Shown piece by piece: positions 1 to 6,005 of a stretch of DNA of 9,986 bases. Origin of the DNA: an uncultured bacterium (GTDB lineage: Bacteria > Desulfobacterota > Binatia > HRBIN30); assembly GCA_937975525.1 (NCBI GenBank), contig CALJUJ010000473.1:1-9986 (forward strand), given 5' to 3'. The notes below the pieces were generated by a model. It was not told the origin of the DNA and ran no database searches. It saw only the letters and a list, made by a program, of their open reading frames with translations. The position numbers and the translations under genes were made by a program. The number at the start of each line of letters is the position of its first letter. Position 1 is the first letter of the stretch.

Positions 1-278
1 AGGACCAGTTCCGCGCCGCCTTCCTGCTCGGCTGCGTCGGCGCCTGGTCGCTGCACCCGAGCCAGATCGCCATCGCCAAGAAGGTGTTCAGCCCGCCGGT
101 CGACGAGGTGCTGTTCGCGAAGAAGGTGCTCGAGCTCATTCCCGACGGCCGCGGCGTGCACATGATCGACGGCAAGATGCAGGACGACGCGACCTGGAAG
201 CAGTGCAAGGTCATGGTCGACCTGGCGAAGATGCTCGCCGAAAAGGACGCCGACCTGAAGGCCGCATACGGCTTCTGA
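1..278 (+). CDS. HpcH/HpaI aldolase / citrate lyase-family CoA-ester lyase (malyl-CoA / methylmalyl-CoA lyase type), C-terminal part
   Basis: The reading frame is open from the window edge (first full codon at base 3) to TGA at 276-278, giving the last 91 residues. Near the start it reads GAWSLHPSQIAIAKKVFSP, the conserved C-terminal 'LHPSQ' segment of the CitE/Mcl TIM-barrel family. A tail follows with GRGVHMIDGKMQDDATWKQ, which I recall from long Mcl-like CoA-ester lyases. Family members cleave or form malyl-CoA, beta-methylmalyl-CoA or citryl-CoA, using Mg2+, in the cytosol. The catalytic N-terminal two thirds lie outside the window, so the substrate cannot be read directly. A methylsuccinyl-CoA dehydrogenase-like gene about 4 kb away favours an L-malyl-CoA/beta-methylmalyl-CoA lyase of the ethylmalonyl-CoA pathway. 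Citryl-CoA lyase is an alternative given the SucCD-like pair nearby. Family is confident; exact substrate is not. Confidence 0.8.
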   Translation, partial: DQFRAAFLLGCVGAWSLHPSQIAIAKKVFSPPVDEVLFAKKVLELIPDGRGVHMIDGKMQDDATWKQCKVMVDLAKMLAEKDADLKAAYGF

Positions 279-383
279 CCTGCGACTCCTCGACGCGGGA
301 ACGCGACCGGTTAGGCGGTGCCGCCAAGCCTCGCCGGCGCGTCGCCGCGTCGATTCGCCCCTTGCCTCGATGGAGCCGCTCTC

Positions 384-1139
384 GTGACACGTGGCGACGA
401 AGCCTCCGAGCCGACGATCATCGTGTTCGCGGACGGCGCCTCGCGCGGCAACCCCGGCCCGGGCGGATGGGGGGCGATCGTCGCGCTACCCGAGGGCGAG
501 GTCGTCGAGCTCGGCAGCGCCGATCCGCACACCACCAACAACCGCATGGAGATGACCGCGGCGCTCGAGGCGCTGCGGCGGGTGCGCGACCGTCCCGAGC
601 CGGTGCGGGTCCACACCGACTCGAGCTACTTGATCCAGGGCATCACCCAGTGGATCCACGGCTGGCGCCGCAAGGGTTGGAAGACCCAGCAGGGCGGCGA
701 CGTGCTGAACCGCGACTTGTGGGAAGCGCTCGCGGCTCTTTCCGGCAAGCACGTGGCGTGGCAGCACGTGCGCGGCCACGCCGGTGTTCCCGGCAACGAA
801 CGCGCCGACGAGATCGCTTCGAAGCTGGCCGGCGGCGAGCCGATTGAGCTGTATCACGGCCCGCGCGCGGCCTACGGGATCGACCTCGATACGATCGAGT
901 CGACCGGACCCAGCGCTCGCCCCAAGCGCGGGGGAGGCGCGCGCCGCTCATCGGCCGCCAAGGCCTACTCCTACCTGAGCCTGGTCGGCGGCATGCCGCG
1001 GCGGCACCGGTCCTGGGCCGAGTGTGAGGCGCGGGTGAAGGGCGTTTCCGGGGCCCGCTTCAAGAAGGCGACGAGCGCCGACGACGAGGCGGAGATCTTG
1101 CGAAGCTGGGGCCTGCGTGCGGATGCGTTGCCCGACTGA
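384..1139 (+). CDS. rnhA: Ribonuclease HI with C-terminal viroplasmin-like (RNase H1 hybrid-binding) domain
   Basis: This enzyme cuts the RNA strand of RNA:DNA hybrids (R-loops, replication primers). I start it at GTG 384 (251 aa) because GGAG at 372-375 lies 8 nt upstream. The frame also opens at GTG 318, but that adds a low-complexity leader with no good ribosome binding site. The RNase H fold covers roughly residues 10-150 and keeps all four catalytic acidic residues: D in FADGAS, E in NNRMEMTAA, D in VHTDSSYL and D in NERADEIA. The flexible-loop His is present in HVRGHAGVPG. After a basic Ser/Arg/Gly linker, about 50 residues contain YSYLSLVGG, WAECEARVKG and SGARFKKATSADD, matching the viroplasmin-type hybrid-binding domain. 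That domain sits at the N terminus in eukaryotic RNase H1 and many bacterial homologues; here it is at the C terminus. The gene ends 9 nt before the convergent GNAT gene ends. Confidence 0.93.
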   Translation: MTRGDEASEPTIIVFADGASRGNPGPGGWGAIVALPEGEVVELGSADPHTTNNRMEMTAALEALRRVRDRPEPVRVHTDSSYLIQGITQWIHGWRRKGWKTQQGGDVLNRDLWEALAALSGKHVAWQHVRGHAGVPGNERADEIASKLAGGEPIELYHGPRAAYGIDLDTIESTGPSARPKRGGGARRSSAAKAYSYLSLVGGMPRRHRSWAECEARVKGVSGARFKKATSADDEAEILRSWGLRADALPD

Positions 1140-1148
1140 GGGGACGAT

Positions 1149-1694
1149 TCAGAGCCCGAAGATCAGGTGGATGTCCGCCGGCTCGAGGGCGACGAGCTCC
1201 GGGTCGGGCTCGCGGGCGAGCCGGCAGCCTGCGGCCAGGTAGAAGTCGACCGTGTGCAACGATGGCGTCGCCGACACGTACAATTGATGGGCGCCGCGCG
1301 CACGTGCTGCAGCTGCGGCGCCGGTGAACAGGTGTCGGCCGAGACCGCGACCGCGGTGGGCTCGGTCGACGTGCAGGAATTCGAGCTGGAGTTGATCCTG
1401 GCGCCGCCCGCGCCAGACGGTGTCGACGAAGGCGGCGGCGACGAGACGGTCGGCCGCGAACAGGCCGCGGCACCAGCCGCCGCGCTGCCAACAAGCTCGG
1501 AGCAACGGGGCGTAGGTCTCACGTTCACCCGGCGGCCAGCCGGGTACCTGGATGTTCCGGGTGCCGCGCTGCAAGCGCCCCTGCACGACGGTGTAGAGAC
1601 CGTCGATGTGCTCGCCGCGGTCGATCGCCCACACGCGATCGAGGTCGGGCTCGGCCAGCGGTCGTTCGACGATCCCGCGGGCGAGCGGCGGCAT
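1149..1694 (-). CDS. GNAT-family N-acetyltransferase
   Basis: This 181-aa protein of one GNAT domain presumably transfers an acetyl group from acetyl-CoA to an unknown amine. Motif A is clear: a beta strand (LQLEFLHVDRAH, about residues 102-113) followed by the pyrophosphate loop RGRGLG at 114-119 and helix GRHLFTGAAAAARARGA. Motif B follows as LYVSATPSLHTVDFYLAAGCRLA. I place the start at ATG 1694. The frame stays open to 1814 but would overlap the ferredoxin gene, and the extra residues look like noise. The ATG is 20 nt after the ferredoxin stop (1715) with no recognisable ribosome binding site, so translation may depend on coupling. It is the last gene of the sucC-sucD-ferredoxin cluster and converges with rnhA. 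The link to CoA metabolism is positional only; the substrate is unknown. Confidence 0.8.
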   Translation of the reverse strand: MPPLARGIVERPLAEPDLDRVWAIDRGEHIDGLYTVVQGRLQRGTRNIQVPGWPPGERETYAPLLRACWQRGGWCRGLFAADRLVAAAFVDTVWRGRRQDQLQLEFLHVDRAHRGRGLGRHLFTGAAAAARARGAHQLYVSATPSLHTVDFYLAAGCRLAREPDPELVALEPADIHLIFGL

Positions 1695-1714
1695 CCGGTC
1701 GGAGTGCCGCCGCT

Positions 1715-1960
1715 TCAGTCCTTGCGGACCAGGACCTGCTTCGGTCCGTAGAGCTTCTTGACCTTCACCTTGCCCGCCGGCGCGGCGTTGAGGCAGAGCT
1801 CGCAGAGAACGCATTCGTCGAGGTTGTCCTCGACGATCTGCAGATCGCCGTTCGTCTTGGCGAAGATGTTGACCGGGCAGACCTCGACGAGCTTGGCGGC
1901 GATGTCTGCGTCCTTCGCAATGTTCGCGTCGACTTCCACGTCAATGAAGAGAGCAGCCAT
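1715..1960 (-). CDS. Small single-cluster [4Fe-4S] ferredoxin-like protein (FixX-type Cys arrangement)
   Basis: This 81-aa acidic protein is a likely cytosolic electron carrier. It has exactly four Cys: C28 followed by Pro (EVCPVNIF) and the triplet C50, C53, C56 (ECVLCELC). In a classical 2[4Fe-4S] ferredoxin a fourth Cys-Pro would follow the triplet, but here the site reads LNAAP with Ala instead of Cys. The upstream Cys-Pro must therefore complete one cluster, as in FixX and the ferredoxin domain of ETF-ubiquinone oxidoreductase. The C terminus is basic (GKVKVKKLYGPKQ), a possible docking surface. ATG 1960 is preceded by AGAGG about 9 nt away. The gene lies 25 nt downstream of the sucD-like stop, apparently in the same operon. 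A ferredoxin with a CoA-ligase pair is unexpected because the ligase reaction needs no electrons. Its partner oxidoreductase is not in view. Confidence 0.85.
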   Translation of the reverse strand: MAALFIDVEVDANIAKDADIAAKLVEVCPVNIFAKTNGDLQIVEDNLDECVLCELCLNAAPAGKVKVKKLYGPKQVLVRKD

Positions 1961-1985
1961 TTCTCAGAACCTCTGATTCCTGCCT

Positions 1986-2888
1986 TCAGCTCATGCCGAG
2001 GCGCTGTTTGACGAGCCCCGGGATGTCCTCGATGCGTTCGGCGACGGAGATGCCGGCGGCTTCTATTCCCTCGATCTTGTCGGCCGTGGTGTCGGCCTTG
2101 CCCTCGACGATGGTGCCCGCGTGGCCGAAGCGCATGCCCGGCATCTCGTCCATGAAGCGGCCGGCCATGAAGGCGACGATCGGCAGGCGCGAATTCTTCT
2201 CGACGACGTAGGCGGCGAGCTCGGCTTCCATGCGGCCGCCCGGCTCGCAGTAGATGACGATCGCCTTGGTTTCCTGGTCGGCTTCGAACAGCGGCATGAG
2301 GTCGGCGTAGGTCGACCCGATGATCGCGTCGCCGCCGATCGACACTGCGGTCGACTGGCCGAGGCCGGCCGCGGTCAGCGTGTTGCACATCTCGGTGGTC
2401 ATGCCGCCCGAGCGCGACATCACACCGATGGGTCCCTTGGTGAAAGCCTTCTTGGCGTCGACGGCGCGGCCGCCGAGACCGCCGAGCTTGGCCTCGTCCG
2501 GCGACAGCACGCCGAGGCAGTTGGGGCCGATGATGCGCGCGCCCTTGGCCTTGGCCATCTCGACCATCTGCGCGACCTCGAAGCGCGGGATGCGCTCGGT
2601 GACGATGACGATGATCTGGATGCCGCCGGCGAGCGCCTCGAAGACCGCATCGCGGGTGAAGGCCGGCGGCACGCAGACGATCGAGCCGTCGACGCGCGTC
2701 TTCGACGTGATCGCCTGCACGGTATCGTAGACCGGCACCCCGTAGATCTCGCGCCCGGCGCGCCCCGGGGTGACGCCGCCGACGATCTTCGAGCCGTAGT
2801 CGAGGCACTCGCGGGTCATGTTCACCGCCTCGCGGCCGGTGATGCCCTGGATGATGAACGTCGTGTCCTTGCTGATGAGAATCGACAT
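1986..2888 (-). CDS. sucD: Succinyl-CoA synthetase-type (ADP-forming) CoA ligase, alpha subunit
   Basis: This is the alpha subunit of a nucleoside-triphosphate-dependent acid-CoA ligase. It carries the CoA-binding Rossmann domain and the phosphohistidine that shuttles phosphate. At 300 aa it is near the family norm of about 290. The N terminus reads MSILISKDTTFIIQGITG, then VGGVTPGRAG and GARIIGPNCLGVLSP, all standard CoA-binding and hinge motifs. The phospho-His is H256 in MRFGHAGTIVEG. Two places differ from ordinary SucD: SRSGGMTTE replaces the usual SRSGTLTYE, and the power-helix region reads YCEPGGRMEAE rather than a GEIGGSAEEE-like sequence. SRSGGM recalls ATP-citrate lyase. ATG 2888 has AGAGG about 8-9 nt upstream. 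The gene lies 24 nt downstream of the beta subunit. The substrate may be succinate, malate or citrate; standard annotation would be sucD. Confidence 0.9.
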   Translation of the reverse strand: MSILISKDTTFIIQGITGREAVNMTRECLDYGSKIVGGVTPGRAGREIYGVPVYDTVQAITSKTRVDGSIVCVPPAFTRDAVFEALAGGIQIIVIVTERIPRFEVAQMVEMAKAKGARIIGPNCLGVLSPDEAKLGGLGGRAVDAKKAFTKGPIGVMSRSGGMTTEMCNTLTAAGLGQSTAVSIGGDAIIGSTYADLMPLFEADQETKAIVIYCEPGGRMEAELAAYVVEKNSRLPIVAFMAGRFMDEMPGMRFGHAGTIVEGKADTTADKIEGIEAAGISVAERIEDIPGLVKQRLGMS

Positions 2889-2912
2889 GGGAAGCTTCCT
2901 CTGCGCGCGCGC

Positions 2913-4121
2913 TCAGGCGTCCTTCATCTTGGCGACGGCGCGACCGGCGGCTTCGAACATCGACACCGACCGATCGCAGTATTCCACCCCGTAGTGCTCG
3001 AGGATCTGGAATCCATCGCCCTCCCATGATCCAGGGATGCGGAAGATGGCGATTTTCTCGGCGGGGTCGAAGCCGAGCTCGACGCAGCCCTTGACGACGC
3101 CGCGGGCGACGATGTCGACGCGCGTATTCGACACCACGTTCATCATCACCGCGATCTTCTTCACGCCAGGCTTCGACAGGATGAGCTTCGTCAGGTTGCA
3201 GGCCTTGGAGACGCTCGGGTTGCCGCCGATCTCGCAGTAGTTGGCCGGGCGCCCGCCGTGCTTGCGGACGGCGTCGAACAGGGTCAGCGAGCCGCCGCCG
3301 GCCCCGATCACCAGGCCGAGGTCGCCGTCGAACTCGACGACGTTGCCGGCGACGCCGCGGTGGTCGGCGGAGTCGACCACGACGCCGTCCTGCTCGAACT
3401 TCGTCGGCGGGCGCGCCTGGCGCTTCTCTTGCGGATCGATCTCGAGCTTTGCGAGCAGAGCCTTCTGACCGTCGCGAGCCTCGTCCTCCATGTCGACGTG
3501 GCCGTCGAGGCAGACGAACGTGCCGTCCGCGAGGCGGGCGAGGGGGTTGATCTCGGCGAGGGTGAGCCCGTGCTCGATGAAGGTGCGGGCGAGCCGGGTC
3601 GTGATCTGGGTGAGCTTGTTCAGCTCGCCGCCGCTGACGCCGACTGCGGCAACGAGCTCCTTGGCCATGAACTCGGAGAACGGTGCCAGCGTGGAGAAGT
3701 TGCGCTTGGCGATGTGCTCGGGGTGCTTCTCGGCGACCTCTTCGATGTCGATGCCGCCCATGTCGCTGAAGATCATGACCGGCTGGCGCGCGAAACCGTC
3801 CCAGGTGACGCCGACGTAGTACTCCTGGTCGATCGGCGCGCGGCCCTCGACGAGCACGCCGACCGGCGCGTGCCCGTTGATCTCGAGGGCGAGGATCTTC
3901 TCGGCGGCGGCGACCGCCTCGTCCGGCGTGTCGGCGAAGAGCACGCCGCCGGCCTTCATGCGACCGCCGGAGAGCACCTGCGACTTGAGGACCACCGGGC
4001 CGCCGATGCTGGCGGCGATTTCCTTCGCCTCGGCGGCGCTCTTGGCAACCCGGCTCCCGCTCGGCAGCGGGATGCCCTTCATGCCGAAAAGCTTCTTCGA
4101 CTCGAACTCATAGAAGCGCAT
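2913..4121 (-). CDS. sucC: Succinyl-CoA synthetase-type CoA ligase, beta subunit (ATP-grasp)
   Basis: This is the ATP-grasp and ligase subunit that pairs with the alpha subunit encoded just downstream, 402 aa (family about 390). The N-terminal ATP-grasp domain has K46 in VVLKSQ and the GGRMKAGG loop at 52-59 for nucleotide binding. Metal and nucleotide residues appear as E190-I-N192-P and D206 in CLDGHVD. The C-terminal CoA-ligase domain (from about residue 255) carries GAGGGSLTLFD, ANYCEIGGNPS (about 293-303) and NVVSNTRVDIVARG (328-341). Ordinary SucC has GAGLAMGTMD, ANFLDVGGGAT and NIFGGIVRCDLIADG there, so all three active-site-side loops diverge, partly toward ATP-citrate-lyase or citryl-CoA-synthetase-like sequences. 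It is first in the minus-strand operon, with its start at ATG 4121 facing the divergent control region. Function as an acid-CoA ligase is secure; the acid is not. Confidence 0.9.
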   Translation of the reverse strand: MRFYEFESKKLFGMKGIPLPSGSRVAKSAAEAKEIAASIGGPVVLKSQVLSGGRMKAGGVLFADTPDEAVAAAEKILALEINGHAPVGVLVEGRAPIDQEYYVGVTWDGFARQPVMIFSDMGGIDIEEVAEKHPEHIAKRNFSTLAPFSEFMAKELVAAVGVSGGELNKLTQITTRLARTFIEHGLTLAEINPLARLADGTFVCLDGHVDMEDEARDGQKALLAKLEIDPQEKRQARPPTKFEQDGVVVDSADHRGVAGNVVEFDGDLGLVIGAGGGSLTLFDAVRKHGGRPANYCEIGGNPSVSKACNLTKLILSKPGVKKIAVMMNVVSNTRVDIVARGVVKGCVELGFDPAEKIAIFRIPGSWEGDGFQILEHYGVEYCDRSVSMFEAAGRAVAKMKDA

Positions 4122-4248
4122 CGTATCTCATCCCCATCGTTGGAATTGGCATCGCGCCGCACGGGACGGCACGGCCCAGCGCCCGAGGCGCGTAACCCGA
4201 TCACCGGCAAAGGTCAAATTAGGCTCTACGCCCTGCTGCCGTAGCTGG

Positions 4249-4288
4249 GCTAATGGGATCTTCCCTGGTCATTGACTTCTGCTAATGG
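4249..4288. repeat. Direct repeat of octamer GCTAATGG, 32 nt apart
   Basis: GCTAATGG occurs at 4249-4256 and again at 4281-4288. Each copy lies next to a GTAGCT sequence (4241-4246 before the first, 4288-4293 after the second). The 32-nt phase is close to three helical turns, which would suit a regulator binding one face of the DNA. It could equally be a chance match in a short AT-richer stretch. The regulator is unknown. Confidence 0.3.
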
Positions 4289-4299
4289 TAGCTAGGTGG

Positions 4300-4321
4300 G
4301 TCACGGCCCCGTGGCCGTGGC
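4300..4321 (+). promoter_or_regulatory. Leader hairpin upstream of the mcd-like gene
   Basis: CACGGCC (4302-4308), loop CCGT and GGCCGTG (4313-4319) form a perfect 7-bp stem. It extends by one G-T wobble and one G-C pair to 4300/4321. It ends 14 nt before the AGGA ribosome binding site at 4336-4339, so it would sit in the 5' leader of the mcd mRNA. It has no U-tract and is not a terminator. It might stabilise the transcript or be an operator. Confidence 0.35.
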
Positions 4322-4335
4322 AGAATTCGACCGAA

Positions 4336-4339
4336 AGGA
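4336..4339 (+). promoter_or_regulatory. Ribosome binding site of the mcd-like gene
   Basis: AGGA within GAAAGGAA lies 10 nt before ATG 4350. It decides the start in favour of 4350 over the in-frame GTG at 4296, which lacks an upstream purine-rich site. Confidence 0.7.
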
Positions 4340-4349
4340 ATCGCCGATC

Positions 4350-6005
4350 ATGGCAGAATTTGGGAAATCCGTAGACTTGTCCGCCGTCGAGAAGCTCGTC
4401 GCCACCAGCGACGACGTCGTTCGCGAGGGCCTCGAGGTCGCCAGCCGCCTCACCGAGGGTGGCAAGGGCATCGACGAGCACCAGGTTCATTGCGAACGGC
4501 TCGCCTACGCAGCCACCGAAGTCGCGGCAGCGCGCGACTTGCTCGCCTACGCGCGCTCGGTCCCCGCTGGCGACCGCGATCCGTCGGTCGACGCCATGGC
4601 CGGTGTGTTCGCCGCCGAGGTCGCGCAGCGGCTCGCCAGCCAGATCGACGCTCACATCGACGACTACGGCATCTCCGACGAGCGCCTCAACGCCACCCTC
4701 GGCAGCTCCGAGGTGCGCAGCCTCGTTCGCTGCGCCAAGCACGACTCGGTGATTTGCGCGATCGGTCGCCAGGTGATGGAGAACCGCGGCGCGAATCACG
4801 CGTGGATCGACGGCGACATCGCGGCGATGACCCGCGATTCCGTGCGCCAGTTCGCCGAAACCGAAGTCGCCCCGCTCGCCGAGCACATCCACCGCAAGGA
4901 CGACATCGTCCCCGACACGCTGATCAAGAGCATGGCCGAGCTCGGCTTCTTCGCCATGGCGATTCCCGAGGAATACGGCGGCGGCGGCATGGGCAACCTG
5001 CCGATGATCATCACGACCGAAGAGCTGTCGCGCTGCTCGCTGGCCGCAGCGGGTAGCTTGATCACTCGCCCCGAGATCCTCACCAAGGCCCTCTGCAAGG
5101 GTGGCACCGAGTCGCAGAAGACGACGTGGCTGCCGCCGATCGCCGCCGGCGACGTCATGGTCGGCATCTCGGTCACCGAGCCCGACACCGGCTCCGACGT
5201 CGCCTCCGTGAAGTGCAAGGCCGAGGCCGCCGAGGTCGGCGGCAAGCAGGGCTACGTCGTCAACGGAGCCAAGGCCTGGTGCACGTTCGCCGGCCGCGCC
5301 AACGTGCTCGCGCTGCTTGCGCGCACCGACCCCGACATGGCGCGCGGTGCCCGCGGCTTGTCGCTCTTCATCGTTCCGAAGGATCCCTTCTACGGCCACG
5401 ACTTCGAAATGAAGCAACCCGACGGCGGCACCTTGGTCGGCAAGGCAGACGCCACGCCGGGCTACCGCGGCATGCACTCCTTCACTCTGGGCTTCGAAAA
5501 CTATTTCGTGCCCGCCGAGAATCTGGTGGGCGAGGACGACGGCAAGGGCAAGGGGTTCTACCTGCAGATGGCGGGCTTCGAGGCAGGTCGTCTGCAAACC
5601 GGCGGCCGGGCCAGCGGACTCGCGCAGGCAGCGCTCGAGCGTGCGGCGGAGTACGCCAACGACCGCAAGCAGTTCGGCAAGCCGATCGGGGAGTTCCCTC
5701 TGACGCAGCACAAGCTCGGGCGCATGGCGACGCACATCATGGCCGGCCGCCAGCTGACCTATGCGTCCGCGCTCGCCATGGACAAGGGCGGCGCCGCCCT
5801 CGAAGCAGCGATGTCGAAGCTGTTCGCTTGCGACGTCGCGGTGTGGACGACGCAGGAAGGCCAGCTCATCCATGGCGGCTGGGGCTACGCCGAGGAGTTC
5901 CCGATTTCGCGCTACGTCGTCGATGCGACGGTCCTACCGATCTTCGAGGGCGTGAAGCCGATTCTCGAGCTCAAGGTGATCGCCCGCACGCTGCTCGCGT
6001 CGTGA
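4350..6005 (+). CDS. mcd: Acyl-CoA dehydrogenase with N-terminal extension, (2S)-methylsuccinyl-CoA dehydrogenase type
   Basis: This FAD enzyme would oxidise (2S)-methylsuccinyl-CoA to mesaconyl-CoA in the ethylmalonyl-CoA pathway, passing electrons to electron-transfer flavoprotein. It is 551 aa; ordinary acyl-CoA dehydrogenases are about 380, and the extra ~150 residues at the N terminus are typical of Mcd. The canonical fold begins near W152. Visible motifs are PEEYGGGGMGN, the FAD/substrate strand VTEPDTGSDVAS (about 275), GYRGMHSFTLGF, EAGRLQTGGRASG, DRKQFGKPIGEFPL and IHGGWGYAEEFPISR. The likely catalytic Glu is E533 in PIFEGVKPI; the following VKPILELK differs from the usual TxEIQxQ. 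ATG 4350 is supported by AGGA at 4336-4339; an in-frame GTG at 4296 is less likely. Its TGA overlaps the GTG of the next gene. A related extended dehydrogenase with another substrate is possible. Confidence 0.8.
   Translation: MAEFGKSVDLSAVEKLVATSDDVVREGLEVASRLTEGGKGIDEHQVHCERLAYAATEVAAARDLLAYARSVPAGDRDPSVDAMAGVFAAEVAQRLASQIDAHIDDYGISDERLNATLGSSEVRSLVRCAKHDSVICAIGRQVMENRGANHAWIDGDIAAMTRDSVRQFAETEVAPLAEHIHRKDDIVPDTLIKSMAELGFFAMAIPEEYGGGGMGNLPMIITTEELSRCSLAAAGSLITRPEILTKALCKGGTESQKTTWLPPIAAGDVMVGISVTEPDTGSDVASVKCKAEAAEVGGKQGYVVNGAKAWCTFAGRANVLALLARTDPDMARGARGLSLFIVPKDPFYGHDFEMKQPDGGTLVGKADATPGYRGMHSFTLGFENYFVPAENLVGEDDGKGKGFYLQMAGFEAGRLQTGGRASGLAQAALERAAEYANDRKQFGKPIGEFPLTQHKLGRMATHIMAGRQLTYASALAMDKGGAALEAAMSKLFACDVAVWTTQEGQLIHGGWGYAEEFPISRYVVDATVLPIFEGVKPILELKVIARTLLAS

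Larger units (their letters stand above)
4122..4349. promoter_or_regulatory. Divergent intergenic control region between sucC-like and mcd-like genes
   Basis: These 228 nt separate two divergently transcribed metabolic operons and are locally AT-richer than the flanks (about 4210-4295). No consensus sigma-70 promoter stands out. TTGACT at 4272-4277 (plus strand) and TTGACC at 4217-4212 (minus strand) are possible -35 elements, but neither has a good -10 at normal spacing. The region contains a repeated octamer, a GTCA-T-TGAC inverted repeat at 4268-4276 and a leader hairpin at 4300-4321. Both promoters presumably lie here because there is no other space for them. Confidence 0.45.

Noticed and set aside
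203..847. 214-codon plus-strand frame overlapping the lyase end and rnhA
   Set aside because: It is Arg-rich, out of frame with the clear RNase HI motifs, and is a frame shadow.
1695..1814. Longer start (1814) for the GNAT gene, or a fusion with the ferredoxin
   Set aside because: The extra 40 residues overlap the ferredoxin coding sequence in another frame and are Arg/Gly-rich noise. The GNAT domain begins after ATG 1694.
2890..2899. GGAAGCTTCC palindrome at the sucD ribosome binding site
   Set aside because: It has no loop so cannot form a hairpin, and its length is within chance. It simply includes the AGAGGAAG Shine-Dalgarno sequence.
2121..3029. 302-codon plus-strand frame opposite the sucD-like gene
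   Set aside because: The sucD frame on the other strand carries all CoA-ligase motifs. This one is His/Asp/Ala-rich noise.
3258..4244. 328-codon plus-strand frame opposite the sucC-like gene
   Set aside because: It is antisense shadow in GC-rich DNA, with acidic low-complexity residues, no family resemblance and no ribosome binding site.
4296..4349. Longer start (GTG 4296) for the mcd-like gene
   Set aside because: It would run through the leader hairpin and the AGGA site, has no ribosome binding site of its own, and adds residues with no family match. ATG 4350 is better.
4269..5873. 534-codon open frame antisense to the mcd-like gene
   Set aside because: Its translation is low-complexity, rich in Ala, Gly, His and Arg, with no motifs. 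It mirrors GC-biased codons of a strongly conserved gene on the other strand.
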